DNA from: Rhizobium sp. Root708
GTDB taxonomy: Bacteria > Pseudomonadota > Alphaproteobacteria > Rhizobiales > Rhizobiaceae
Length of the DNA: 64,000 nt
Assembly (NCBI RefSeq): GCF_001429725.1
Contig: NZ_LMHV01000023.1
Location: 310,767-374,766, forward strand
Reading direction: 5' to 3'
Shown: positions 55,301 to 63,342 of the stretch, piece by piece
Position numbering within the stretch: position 1 is the stretch's first letter
Layout: every line of letters begins with the position of its first letter
The notes under the pieces: generated by a model
What the model was told of the DNA's origin: nothing
Databases searched by the model: none
What the model saw: only the letters and a program-made list of their open reading frames with translations
Position numbers and translations under genes: made by a program

Positions 55301-58300
55301 CAGGATTTCGCGCACGATCTGCATCTGGGTCGGCACGATGGCTCGATCGACGAGGAGTTCGAACAGCGACTTGCCCCGCCAGGCGGTGATTGCGAAGTCG
55401 TCCGCGAACACATGCCTCATGCTGTCGACAGTGGCGATTTCGGGGCCGCTGCCATCGGCATTCTGATGGATGCCGATCCGGACGTTCAGCCACCGGTCGC
55501 CGTCGAGAATATCATCCCCGCCATTGCCCCGAAGGCTATCACTGCCCGCGCCACCCAGCAGGATATTGCCGCTTTCGAAGAAGCCGGTTGCCCCGACCTG
55601 AACGATCTGAGACAGATTCCGGATACGATCGATGCCTGCCTGGTCCAGACCGTCGTTGAAGAATACCCCCTCGGTCGTGCCAACCGTGGCTCCGGGCGCA
55701 ATCTCGCCGAACACCCGACTGTCGCCGATTAGCGTATCGTTGTGGTTCCAGCCCGACAGTGCTTCGACCTTGTCGAAGCGATTGCGCAGGATATCTGCCT
55801 GTTCGGTCGTGAAGATCGGGATGTTCATGTCGGCATAGCCGTTGAGCGCCATGCCCTTGAAGATCGCCCAGTCGAAACCGAACATGCCTTCGTTGCGCAT
55901 GACGCTTTCGCCCTGCACCATGATGTCGTCGCCGGATTCCGCGTCGAAGTCATGCTCTTCGTTTCCGGCGAACATCACATCGTGGCCGACGATCGTCGAG
56001 TTGAAGAATAGCTCGGAATTGTCGCCGGCTGTCGTATCGAAGCCGCCACCGGCCTCGATCCAGTCGTCGCCTTCGTTGCCCATCAGGAGGTCGACACCAT
56101 CGCCGCCGGCGATGAAGTCGTCGCCCTCGCCGCCAAACACCTCGGTGTCATCGACGCCGACGAAAATGGCGTCCTTGCCGGTGCCGCCCATCAGGATGTC
56201 GATGCCGTTGGAATTGGCGATGACGTCATTGCCTTCATCGCCCTTGAGGAAGTCGCCGCTATCGCCGCTGTCGGTGATGATATCGTCGCCGCCGCCGCCG
56301 TTCACGAGATCGACGCCGGCACCCGATTCAATGCGATCGTTACCATCATCGCCCCAGATGCCGTCATCGCCGAAATCGGTGATGATCGTGTCATTACCGG
56401 TCGTGCCGCCGACGACGACGTGCTCACCGCCGGTGAAGCGAAGATAGTTGGCATCGGGGCCAACTGTGCCGGGGTTATCGCGAACCAGCTTGCCGAGCCC
56501 CATTGCCTCGAGTGCTGCATCCGTACCGATGGGATCGACGCCATCGACATCCGCCCCGTTATAGTCCACCTGGTTGGCGGCATTGACCTCGAGGACGAAG
56601 TCGTAGGCCGCGAAGGCGTCCACGCCGATATGCCGGCTGATAACGTCGTCGGCGGTGCCGCGGATGCCGTCTGCTCCGGGCTGGGCTATGTCGGTATTCG
56701 CCATGATCATCTTGGCGAAGGAGTTTTGCTCCAGCATATGGAGGAAATTCTGGCCCTGGGTGCGGGTCAGGTAGTACAGCCGGTCGCCGTCCTGCAGCGC
56801 TTCGAGCTGCGCTTCGAAGATCGCGTTGAAGGTAGAACCCAGGAAGCCGCCGAATTCCATCTGCTTCTCTGCAAGGCCGCCGATCCATAGATCGATTGTA
56901 TTGAGACCGTTGTTGGCCGCATTCCAGCTGCCCGTGCTGTTCAGGAAGCTCAAGCGATCGGCGGGAACGTCGGTCACCGATCCCGAAGCTTCACCAAACA
57001 CCAGCGCCCAGGCCGCGTCGCGCTTGCCGGCAACAGTCGTTTGCGCGGTGATCGACGTGTGCGTGCCATAGGCGGCGATGAAATTCACAACCGAAATCGG
57101 GTTCTTCAGGTTGGCAGCGAAATCGGTCCAGCTGTCATACGGCGTCAGGAAGCTTGAGCCGGTTGCCCTGAAAAGCTGCGTGCGTGCATCGTTCAGCGAA
57201 GGGATGCCCGTATCACGGCCGCGTGCAATGTTGATGGACGCGAGATCAAGCGGCAGGCCGAGTAGATTGTTGCGCAGGGCGCCGGTTATGAACTCGTCGA
57301 TCTCGTTGCCCCGCTCGATCGTCATGCCACGAACAATGGCGCCGGCCGCCTGGTCGGCGGTGATGAACGGGTCGTTTGCCTCGTTCTGAGGGGTACTTGG
57401 ATCGTCTACGGCGGGAGCCGTCCCATCGTTGTTGAAGGAGAGCGGGTTCAAGAATGCGGTGATCAGACCCATATCGTCCGCGGTGATGCTGCCGTCTTCG
57501 TTGAGATGGATTCTCGGCATGCTCTCCGTCAGCATCGAGTGACCGAAGCGATAGACGGTATTGGCGAACTCGGAGAAGATCGCAGGGTTGATATCGGTGA
57601 TGTTGTTGAAGACGAAGGGGTCGATCGCCGGTTGGATCTTGCGGGCGAACTCCTCGAAGACCAGGTGCTGGTACTGCATTTCCGTGGCAAAACGACCTGC
57701 CTGGAACAGGCGTTCGCCATCCCAGTCGAGCGTATCCGCATAGGCCAGCCTCTGGACAGCGCTCATGGACGCAAATGCCGGATCCAGCCCGGCGATATCA
57801 CCGACGAGCCATTCGTTGATGAAGCCGATGTTGCCGCTCTGCAGGATGGTCAATCTTTGAGAGTCGACCTGGCGGTTGTGCTCGGAGTGGAAGATATGGT
57901 GTACGGCCGTCAGGCCGATGTTCTCGTTGCCGCGCCCATCACCAGTGATGAAATGGGCGTCGAGAAGCTCGTCGTCATAGGCAACCCGACGGCCCCGGTA
58001 GTCCAAGGCAATGTCGTTGCCGGCGACGTCATCGCTGTCTGCCGCGATCGGCGTGTCGCCGAGAGGGCCAGCGGGGCCATCGGGATCGAACACACCTGTC
58101 GGCACGGCATTGTGAGCGATATCGTCAAGGAAGGCGTGTCCGGTGCGTACGGCGCCGGTCAAGGTGCCGTTCGTAGCCGTAAAGGTGTTTACAGGGTTTG
58201 CGAGGTTGCCTTCCACGACGACATCGTCCGCCGTGTTGGGAATGCCGTCCGCGCCAATGCCGAGCACCAGCAATGGCAATCCGTTCGGACCGCGAATGAA

Positions 58301-59614
58301 CTCCCCATAAAGGTCAGTCCGCAACAGAGGCAGATTGACGACATCACGGTCGGTCAACTCGATCCCGAGGAAATCGCGTGCCTGTGCCTTGATGTCCCTC
58401 CACGTCGGCAGGCCGTTGTCCGAGCCGTCGAGCAGCTTTCCGGTCGCAACCGGGCGCGCGTCGGGAATGCTGTCCGGATCGGCTGTATCCACTGAGAACT
58501 TGTATTCGCGCAGGAACACCTGATGCGACGGATGCGAGGTGTAGGTCTGGTTCTGATCGACGAACGGCGTCGTCGTATTGGTTTGCGAGCCGGTAACTGG
58601 ATCTGGCGTCGCACGCGTCAGCACCATGAAGTTCGTATGGCCGTCGTCCGACGTACCGGCAATGCCATCAGCACCCTTGTCATAGAGTGGATCGTCTGCC
58701 TGGAGCGGTATATAGACGGTGCCGTTGCTTCCCTTGGTAATCAGATCGAGGCCGTGGTCGAAGAACTGGCCGAAGAACGTCATCCAGGCATTGAATGGCT
58801 TGGAAAGCCCGTCATCCGGCGCAACGTTCGGGATGACCAGCGAACCCTGTGCGTTGAGCGTCAGGCCAAGTTCCTGTGCAAGCGCGGTGAACGCTGCGGC
58901 GGGATCGGCAGCCACCAGTTCGGCATGCAAAAGCGTTGCTTCGGCGTCGCTGAGCGCCGCTGCTGCATCCTGAATTGCATCGATGGTCACAGAACTGGGC
59001 GCAGTAGTGTAGGCCGCGACAGCGTCATCCAAGTCGCTTTCCGCCGATTGAACAGCTGCTTGTGCAGCGGCAAGCGCGGTTGCGGCCTGCGCAGCCGTCA
59101 CGCGCCCGGCCATCAGGCGTTGGAGGTCACCATGCGGATCCTCGGAGCCAGCGAACGTCAGCGCGGCAAGAACCGCCGCCGGATTGTTCAGGCTCATGTC
59201 GACCACAAGGTTGGAAATCAACCGCGGATCGGCATCAGCGACACTTCCGGGGGCGCCATAATTCGTGTTTGTTATGGTCGGTGCGGGACCGGGACCATCG
59301 GGGTCGAAGGTGTCTCCGTCCTGATCATTGACGAAGCTTCCGTCGAGCAACCTTGGCATCGGCTGGTCGGCTGAGCCCCAGGTCTCGCGTCCCGGGACGA
59401 TATTGTTATAGGTCCCGTCGACGGTTCTCAAACCGACCGGAACATGGGGATCAGGAATGGCCAGCAGGGCGCCGGGGGTGCTTGGATCAACCACATTCCC
59501 TTGGGCATCAACGTAGATTTCGGTCAGCGCTGTGCCCGCCGCGTGTGCTTCGGCGACTTTGATCTGACGCAGAATGAAAATCATGTCCTGCAGGTTCAAT
59601 GTAAACGCGGCCAT
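49361..59614 (-). CDS. Giant RTX protein with two animal-type heme peroxidase domains
   Basis: A 3417-residue protein from the ATG at 59614 (GGAGGGAG upstream). Peroxidase domain 1 spans about 260-1005: distal His in FFDHGLD (~286), distal Arg and Glu in GDGRGNEN (~561), proximal His in YRFGHS (~692), and ARGRDTGIP. RTX blocks and an Ig-like segment (about 1510-1600) follow. Peroxidase domain 2 spans about 2340-3010: FDHGLD (~2460), GDGRGNEN (~2655), YRVGHS (~2748), but ARAWDVG instead of RGRD. Then comes an Asp-rich linker (about 3022-3115), RTX repeats and a serralysin-type C-terminus. Size and layout recall the Mn(II)-oxidising MopA peroxidases of Aurantimonas and relatives. Export by the adjacent type I system is expected, with heme acquired outside the cytoplasm. 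Confidence 0.94.
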   Translation of the reverse strand: MAAFTLNLQDMIFILRQIKVAEAHAAGTALTEIYVDAQGNVVDPSTPGALLAIPDPHVPVGLRTVDGTYNNIVPGRETWGSADQPMPRLLDGSFVNDQDGDTFDPDGPGPAPTITNTNYGAPGSVADADPRLISNLVVDMSLNNPAAVLAALTFAGSEDPHGDLQRLMAGRVTAAQAATALAAAQAAVQSAESDLDDAVAAYTTAPSSVTIDAIQDAAAALSDAEATLLHAELVAADPAAAFTALAQELGLTLNAQGSLVIPNVAPDDGLSKPFNAWMTFFGQFFDHGLDLITKGSNGTVYIPLQADDPLYDKGADGIAGTSDDGHTNFMVLTRATPDPVTGSQTNTTTPFVDQNQTYTSHPSHQVFLREYKFSVDTADPDSIPDARPVATGKLLDGSDNGLPTWRDIKAQARDFLGIELTDRDVVNLPLLRTDLYGEFIRGPNGLPLLVLGIGADGIPNTADDVVVEGNLANPVNTFTATNGTLTGAVRTGHAFLDDIAHNAVPTGVFDPDGPAGPLGDTPIAADSDDVAGNDIALDYRGRRVAYDDELLDAHFITGDGRGNENIGLTAVHHIFHSEHNRQVDSQRLTILQSGNIGFINEWLVGDIAGLDPAFASMSAVQRLAYADTLDWDGERLFQAGRFATEMQYQHLVFEEFARKIQPAIDPFVFNNITDINPAIFSEFANTVYRFGHSMLTESMPRIHLNEDGSITADDMGLITAFLNPLSFNNDGTAPAVDDPSTPQNEANDPFITADQAAGAIVRGMTIERGNEIDEFITGALRNNLLGLPLDLASINIARGRDTGIPSLNDARTQLFRATGSSFLTPYDSWTDFAANLKNPISVVNFIAAYGTHTSITAQTTVAGKRDAAWALVFGEASGSVTDVPADRLSFLNSTGSWNAANNGLNTIDLWIGGLAEKQMEFGGFLGSTFNAIFEAQLEALQDGDRLYYLTRTQGQNFLHMLEQNSFAKMIMANTDIAQPGADGIRGTADDVISRHIGVDAFAAYDFVLEVNAANQVDYNGADVDGVDPIGTDAALEAMGLGKLVRDNPGTVGPDANYLRFTGGEHVVVGGTTGNDTIITDFGDDGIWGDDGNDRIESGAGVDLVNGGGGDDIITDSGDSGDFLKGDEGNDVIANSNGIDILMGGTGKDAIFVGVDDTEVFGGEGDDFIAGGDGVDLLMGNEGDDWIEAGGGFDTTAGDNSELFFNSTIVGHDVMFAGNEEHDFDAESGDDIMVQGESVMRNEGMFGFDWAIFKGMALNGYADMNIPIFTTEQADILRNRFDKVEALSGWNHNDTLIGDSRVFGEIAPGATVGTTEGVFFNDGLDQAGIDRIRNLSQIVQVGATGFFESGNILLGGAGSDSLRGNGGDDILDGDRWLNVRIGIHQNADGSGPEIATVDSMRHVFADDFAITAWRGKSLFELLVDRAIVPTQMQIVREILTDGASAADQDVAYYNDVFANYTITRTGTGQAMVTTISHVTVSAVVDPLTGGNLVSDGVDTLRNVEWAQFADGTRIRLTNSPATGAPTITGLDDDLTVNTAGIQDENGKPTNGFSYQWQSSAAPGNGPWTNVGGATAATINNVVAGTFYRVIVSYTDNDGFAETVVSEMTARVGTNGNDGPAGVPFVGSAAPNLLNGRNGDDVLSGLAGDDVINGGTGNDTLNGGLGNDVMNGGTGTDTVTYAAAAGSVAVNLATGAATGADGNDTITAVENVTGSNFDDTITGNANNNALSGGLGSDTYRFELVAGDDTINETGGAADRIIIATGGATLTSLSVSDSDTGTQNGNLVIDFNGQQVTAIDHFDNTNEGIELINFDGGSFAGYQLGTGDYAVSTADPANSGAPGGRAVAVTTGNNLIAGETGVDRLTGGTGRDLLFGNAGNDTLSGGGDDDLIVGGEGNDTIDGGAGNDTIVYDIDEGDGGSDVIDGGANTDTLAIIDSGGNDAETLSVLYNGTSINQIEGGGTIAGIERITADLGAGTDTLAYTTTAAVNVDLSAGTASGFTSISGIENVTGGSGNDVFTGDVNNNAFTGGTGTDRVVFTGSAAAHSFALAGENLVVSGAGGSDTLSGIEQLQFGATVYSTATGNLVQGTDASNVAVNGGANAELILGFDGNDTINGNAGNDIIQGGEGTDTINGGDGDDTVVWNVGEGRDIVNGGANTAVGDTMVINGDGSGEAFRVMTRAAWDAIGGNNGAQLAAATQIVITRNGTNFNSIVAELSGIEEIVINTGAGNDTVTPIGDFSPTGLAVNTITVNGDEGDDTVDISGLQSAHRILFRSNGGHDTIVGNLRPQDVVELAPGSDLSAYTMSTNANGTKTFSNGTHSVTFTGAVPPQFQNAPGNDNGVTGNFAYTAADLAGLKSLINGQSAFPGDDDTEGFGGVRALSGQGNNEDNPNWGSADTPFIRITNAHFGEYDPLTGNNAINPIFDGLDPRNISNILGAQEANLPKNASNANIFFMAFGQYFDHGLDFLPKGGNGTVQIGAPGSGAPGSGNPADLTRGTVYAIDENGVTQHINKTSPFADQNQAYGSHELVGQFLRESDGNQGVGSHLFQGAADPSNPEFRLLPTLRELIQHHWQANTIFHDPALPGGQISFRDYYSHYPISETATGSLFDEVTGAFDPDVLKGAAANFMGSGHALLLDTNPFVSLLDHYVVGDGRGNENFALTAMHTIWARNHNYHVNLLEESGFQGTAEELFQAAKMVNEAEYQRVVFTEFADMLIGGIRGDGDHGFEEYNPDASASISHEFAAAVYRVGHSLIGQTMTVLGPDGQPKQVALFDAFLNPSNDADVFAAPLPPGYVPQPGYEQLGVNSILGGIVTQQAEDVDFNIVDAVRNDLVRINADLFSFNVARAWDVGLGTLNQVRMDLAASQDPYIREAIGFAGNLAAYTSWEDFQTRNNLSDTVIAQFRQAYPDLVLQQGDIASFQAINPDIAVAIQANGTGIVKGIDRVDLWVGGLAEQHINNGMVGQTFWVVLHEQFDRLQEADRFYYLNRFDNFDFYEEFVDGQAFADIVARNTGLTNLSERIFETEPLDDEDEDDGDDQQNDDDEDDGPTGPVDDDDDDIPSGGGGDDEDDDDDDGPSGGDDDEDDDGPSGGDDDDDDDLPSGSGGDDDDDDVPDDGVSPLPVAARTLIGTVAADVLIGAAAGDTILAGAGGDILVGDGGNDILRGEDGDDVVTAGDGDDSVSGGNGDDELHGGGDDDMLFGNAGKDAIHGEAGHDFIEGGAGDDQVWAGAGNDTVIASAGDGDDQYWGGDGVDTLDYSIATGNLTVDLGNGFMQRGQVSGGSTGADIVYGFENVVTGSGHDTITATVEANIMDGGLGNDTFRFLSAAAADGDTIHGFQPGDKIDFNSIDANTSTTGVQHFTLGSSLTAAGQIAVTHEVLNGTEFTVIHGNVDANTDADFVLMLKGNFNLTTGDFNGVS
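49660..50230 (-). repeat. C-terminal RTX repeat block of the peroxidase
   Basis: Encodes GGxGxDxLx-type repeats (GDGGNDILRGEDGDD and similar) followed by the serralysin-like secretion module. It probably drives folding on Ca2+ binding after export. Confidence 0.85.
50270..50546 (-). repeat. Asp-rich low-complexity linker of the peroxidase
   Basis: About 92 codons are nearly all Asp, Glu, Gly, Ser and Pro, in repeated units of the type DDDDGPSGG. It joins peroxidase domain 2 to the last RTX block. The acidity suggests cation binding or an extended spacer. Confidence 0.9.
53170..54720 (-). repeat. Central RTX repeat blocks of the peroxidase
   Basis: Several groups of GGxGNDxLx repeats lie between the two peroxidase domains, alternating with longer beta segments. 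A further small block lies at about 55960-56400, directly after domain 1. Confidence 0.8.
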
Positions 59615-59934
59615 TGCCTTCTCCCTCCGAAGCAAAACGACCCTGCGGAACAGTTGTTACATTCGTTCCGCAAGCATAATTGGTGTCGTTACTTTTATAT
59701 CTTCGGCCTGAGCGCCCCCACAGAGAACAAGGTCGGGCGATTTTCGGGACGTTGGTGCAGTCAGCCCCGAACGAAAGTCAGTATACCCATCAGACTAAGG
59801 TCGCATCGTCACCGGGGACGGAGAAACGCTTTCAACGCACCCAGGGAATAGCGGCGGCGCGCAAGATTGCTGTTGGCAGACGCAATATTGGGAAATACTA
59901 ATCTAAGTTCGAATGTCGTGACTCGGGGGGAAGC
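59615..59934. other. 320-base divergent promoter region of peroxidase operon and kinase
   Basis: It separates the secretion operon and the histidine kinase gene, which point away from each other. It holds the inverted repeat at 59644-59672 (separate entry) and the kinase ribosome site. No ORF is convincing. Confidence 0.55.
59644..59672. promoter_or_regulatory. Inverted repeat in the peroxidase operon leader
   Basis: TGCGGAAC and GTTCCGCA form perfect 8-base arms 13 bases apart, 30-58 bases upstream of the peroxidase ATG. It may be an operator for the flanking regulator or a leader hairpin. Confidence 0.5.
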
Positions 59935-61404
59935 ATGACAACCGGGGACATGGAAACACTGCAATCGGACGGAGATATCGTCGGCAGACCCAGGGGGCCC
60001 TGGGGGCGAGTGGCAGTTCTATTCCGACGATCCCGTCTTGAGGTCCAGTTCATCGTCATCGCATCGCTGATCGTGCTGGTGCTTATGTTTGTTCTCGGGT
60101 TGTGGACAACGCACAGGATCGAAAAGGCGATCATGAAAGGTGCTGGCGGCGTCGGCGCTGCTTACCTGCAAACCTTCGTCGAACCGATGATCTCGGACGC
60201 GGATATTCAGGCAAAGGCCCTCTCTCCCGAAGTGAAGCAGAAGCTCGATAGCCTCCTGGGCGATAGCCCGCTTGGCCAGCACGTTCGAGAGATCAAGATA
60301 TGGAACCCCGACGGCAGCCTGTTCTATTCCACTTCTGACCAGGAACTTGACGAAGAAGACACCTTCCCGGAATTGAAGCGTGCATTGGCCGGTGAGGTTG
60401 TCGTCTCGCGAACCATGGTCGACAAACATAAGTATTCCGACGAGGAGCAGGCGGCCGAGTATATCGAGGTCTATGCTCCATTGGTGCGCGATGCGGCCGG
60501 CGCAACTGCACTCGTTGGCGAATTCTACGAACGGCCGGACTATCTACTTGCGGAGATTGGTGGCGCCTGGCGCGCGACATTCGCAATCGTTCTCCTGGTC
60601 TCCGCTCCAATGCTCGCACTTCTTTACATGATCGTGCGCAGTGGCCGTCTCACCATTGATCAACAGCGCGCCGCAGCGCGCGCGAGCCTGCGCCATGCAT
60701 TGGGTCTATCGAACCAGAACAGGCGTTTGCGGCTTGAGGCCGAGCGCGCGCGACTGGAATCCGGCAAGCTGAACGAAAAGATTCTGGACCAGATCGGTAG
60801 TGACCTCCACGACGGCCCCATACAAGTGCTGACCCTCGTCAAGCTTCGTTTGAGCGATCTAGCGCCGCCGCAAGAGGCAACGAACCACGTGAACATTGCG
60901 ATCGAGAGCCTGGGCAAACTCCTGCAATTGGTCACCATGACCCTTGATGAGATCAGAAACATCTCGTCCGGCCTTGTCCTGCCGGAACTCGACAATCTTT
61001 CCGTGCAAGAGACCATCCAGCTTGCCGTTCGACGCTTTACCGACCTGACCGGACATGTAGTCGACGTCAAAGGCGAGATCACGACCGAGATCGTGCACGG
61101 GCATCTCAATATCTGCGTCTACCGCTTTATCCAGGAAGGATTGATGAACGCGCAGCGACATGCACCTGGAAACCTCCAACAGGTAAGATTCAGAATCTGG
61201 CGAAATCGACTGGTGATCGCAGTTGCCGACATCGGCGCCCCCCCGAAATTGGCAAATCCGGCGGCCGAGGACAGGATCCGGTTGGGAAAGCTGATGCAAA
61301 AACGCCGCATCCGCGCCTTCGGCGGCAAGATACGCACCATCGCGCGCGACAACGGCACGCTCGTCACGGTCGTGCTGTCATTGGACGGACAAGTCGATGC
61401 TTAG
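59935..61404 (+). CDS. HisKA_3-type membrane sensor histidine kinase
   Basis: A 489-residue kinase. Two membrane helices (about 41-60 and 220-242) flank a periplasmic sensor of about 155 residues. After a coiled coil, the HisKA_3 box is DQIGSDLHDGPIQVLTLVKLRL, with the phospho-His in LHDG. The HATPase keeps the N box (FIQEGLMNAQRH), but its G boxes are weak: VADIGAPP where DNGxG is usual, and RLGKLMQKRRIRAFGG for GLGLxGMxER. Such kinases pair with NarL-type regulators; the one at 42729-43442 is the obvious candidate. GGGGGGAAG precedes the ATG. Confidence 0.9.
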   Translation: MTTGDMETLQSDGDIVGRPRGPWGRVAVLFRRSRLEVQFIVIASLIVLVLMFVLGLWTTHRIEKAIMKGAGGVGAAYLQTFVEPMISDADIQAKALSPEVKQKLDSLLGDSPLGQHVREIKIWNPDGSLFYSTSDQELDEEDTFPELKRALAGEVVVSRTMVDKHKYSDEEQAAEYIEVYAPLVRDAAGATALVGEFYERPDYLLAEIGGAWRATFAIVLLVSAPMLALLYMIVRSGRLTIDQQRAAARASLRHALGLSNQNRRLRLEAERARLESGKLNEKILDQIGSDLHDGPIQVLTLVKLRLSDLAPPQEATNHVNIAIESLGKLLQLVTMTLDEIRNISSGLVLPELDNLSVQETIQLAVRRFTDLTGHVVDVKGEITTEIVHGHLNICVYRFIQEGLMNAQRHAPGNLQQVRFRIWRNRLVIAVADIGAPPKLANPAAEDRIRLGKLMQKRRIRAFGGKIRTIARDNGTLVTVVLSLDGQVDA

Positions 61405-61421
61405 AGGACCGCTGAGGGTTT

Positions 61422-62322
61422 TCATTGAGTGTCTCCAAGGGCCAGACGCTGGCCGGTCGATTTGTCGAAGAGGTGGATTTTGTCGGACGGAAGTTGAATG
61501 GACAGCGTGTCCCCTGCTCGCACCGGCACGCGTTCGCGGAAGTTTGCGAGGATCTCGTCACCGCCGATGCGCAGGGCGATCTGTGTTTCAGCGCCCGTCG
61601 GCTCGTCGACGATCACGGTCCCGTTCAAGTGGCCCTCGCCATTGGCGAGGACGACATGCTCCGGCCGGATGCCGGCGACGAGCTCGCGACCGCCGGACGC
61701 CTTTGCCATGTCAGGCGTGAGCCGCAGGATCGTTCCTCCGTTTGTCCTGAAAGCCTCGCCCTCGATGAGGCCGTTGAGGAAGTTCATTGGCGGCGATCCC
61801 AGGAACCCGGCGACGAAGAGGTTGGCGGGGGCGATCGTACAGGTCGAGCGGACGGCCGGCCTGCTCGATCCTGCCGCCATTCATGACGACGATCCGGTCA
61901 GCCATTGTCATCGCCTCGATCTGATCATGCGTGACATAGATGGTCGTCGTCTTCAGCCTTTGATGCAGAGCCTTGATCTCGGTACGCATCTGGACGCGCA
62001 GCTTGGCGTCGAGGTTGCTCAACGGCTCATCGAACAGAAACACTTCCGGCTCGCGCACGATCGCACGCCCCATGGCCACGCGCTGCCGCTGCCCGCCCGA
62101 AAGCTGCTTCGGGTATCGGTCCATCAGCGGGCCGAGCGCCAGGATCTCGCCCGCAGCCCTGACCTTGGCTTCGATTTCCGCCTGCGGTCGCCCCGCGAGC
62201 TTCAGCGCGAATTCTGGGCAACCGTCTTGTGCGGATAGAGCGCGTAGGACTGGAACACCATCGCAATGTCGCGATCCTTAGGAGGGACGTCGTTTACCCG
62301 TCGACCACCGATCGCGATCGCG
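61422..62322 (-). pseudogene. Decayed sugar/glycerol-3-phosphate ABC transporter ATPase (UgpC/MalK type)
   Basis: Pieces in three frames read as one MalK/UgpC-type protein. First comes [18 protein letters not shown] with the Q-loop region FQSYALYPH; then, after a small deletion near 62213, [17 protein letters not shown], signature LSGGQRQR, Walker [12 protein letters not shown] and switch THDQ; then, after an extra C in a run of five at about 61831-61835, [16 protein letters not shown] and the TOBE domain to the stop at 61422. The N-terminus with Walker A is missing; sequence before about 62322 is unrelated. It cannot make a working ATPase. Confidence 0.88.
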
Positions 62323-62494
62323 GCATCTTTCATCGAAATGGTCAGCTTGCACGAAATGACGTGAGCGACGTGGAAAACAAATATTTCGCTGACCTTCCCA
62401 CCATCGGACTTTGCGATTGCGGTATCGTAGATTTCCGTTTCACCAACGAGATCATCTGGCGCATCCCTGTCTTGCAGAAAAGAAGGAGACGCAG

Positions 62495-63223
62495 ATGCAA
62501 AAAACCATCGTCGAAAAACGCGTGCTGATAGTCGGGGGCAGTTCGGGAATGGGGTTTGCTCTTGCACAGCAACTCTTGGCCGGAGGCGCCGAAGTCATCA
62601 TTGTTGGTCGCGACGAACGCAAGCTTTCTGTTGCTCGGCAACAGTTGGCGGACAATGTTCTGGCCATCTCCTGCGATATTACGAGGGAAGACCGGGTCGC
62701 CGAACTTTTTTCCAATCTCGGAGAACTCGATCATATCGTCAGTACGGCTGCTGATATCGATGGCGCCTACAAGCTGTTGCCTGATATCGATCTTGCCGCT
62801 GCCCAGCGTGTCGTCGAAAGCAAGTTCTACGGCCCTTTGCTTCTCGCAAAGTACGGAGTGCCGCAGCTCCGCGAATCAGGGTCACTCACGTTTACGTCAG
62901 GCATTGCCGCCTACCGACCGTCGGCGCGGGGTTCCGTCGTTGCAGCGGTGAACGCAGCATTGGAAGGATTGGTCCGAGCGCTGGCCGTGGAAGTCGCGCC
63001 AATCCGTGTCAATGCTGTTTCCCCTGGCTGGGTCGATACGCCGATATGGACCTTTGTTGCAGGCGACGCGAAATCAGCGACGCTGCAGGCAATGGCCGAT
63101 CGACTTCCCGCTGGCCGCGTCGGGACGGCGCAGGACATTGCGGATGCGATCTCATTTCTGATGGGGAACGGATTTACAACCGGCACGGTGCTTCATGTCG
63201 AAGGTGGGCATCGGTTGGTCTAA
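62495..63223 (+). CDS. SDR-family protein without the YxxxK pair
   Basis: A 242-residue Rossmann protein from the ATG at 62495 (AAGGAG upstream). GGSSGMG (14-20) binds the cofactor and [10 protein letters not shown] is the usual late motif. Where classical SDRs have Tyr-x3-Lys, this has V149-x3-N153 ([10 protein letters not shown]), so the normal proton relay is absent. It may use another mechanism or bind NAD(P) without classical catalysis. It lies next to the truncation point of the ABC ATPase pseudogene. Confidence 0.88.
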   Translation: MQKTIVEKRVLIVGGSSGMGFALAQQLLAGGAEVIIVGRDERKLSVARQQLADNVLAISCDITREDRVAELFSNLGELDHIVSTAADIDGAYKLLPDIDLAAAQRVVESKFYGPLLLAKYGVPQLRESGSLTFTSGIAAYRPSARGSVVAAVNAALEGLVRALAVEVAPIRVNAVSPGWVDTPIWTFVAGDAKSATLQAMADRLPAGRVGTAQDIADAISFLMGNGFTTGTVLHVEGGHRLV

Positions 63224-63297
63224 GACGTTCCGGGAGCTGGATGGTAGCCCCTTGCGCCGGATTTTGGTCTAGGATGTGCGGCCTTATAAGAGTGCTT

Positions 63298-63319
63298 TAG
63301 CCGGCCAATTCACCGGCTA
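63298..63319. terminator. Bidirectional hairpin between convergent genes
   Basis: TAGCCGG and CCGGCTA form perfect 7-base arms around an 8-base loop between the SDR stop and the LysR stop. Confidence 0.5.
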
Positions 63320-63342
63320 GAGCTTCATTCTTCGGCTTCCCG

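Noticed and set aside
54221..55732. A 503-codon plus-strand ORF opposite the peroxidase gene
   Set aside because: It is the reverse reading of the repeat-coded minus-strand gene, with the phase kept open by GAC/GGC-rich codons. It has no ribosome site or domain.
49660..56400. A CRISPR-like or satellite array
   Set aside because: The repetition is in-frame coding for RTX nonapeptides, with no uniform repeats and no spacers.
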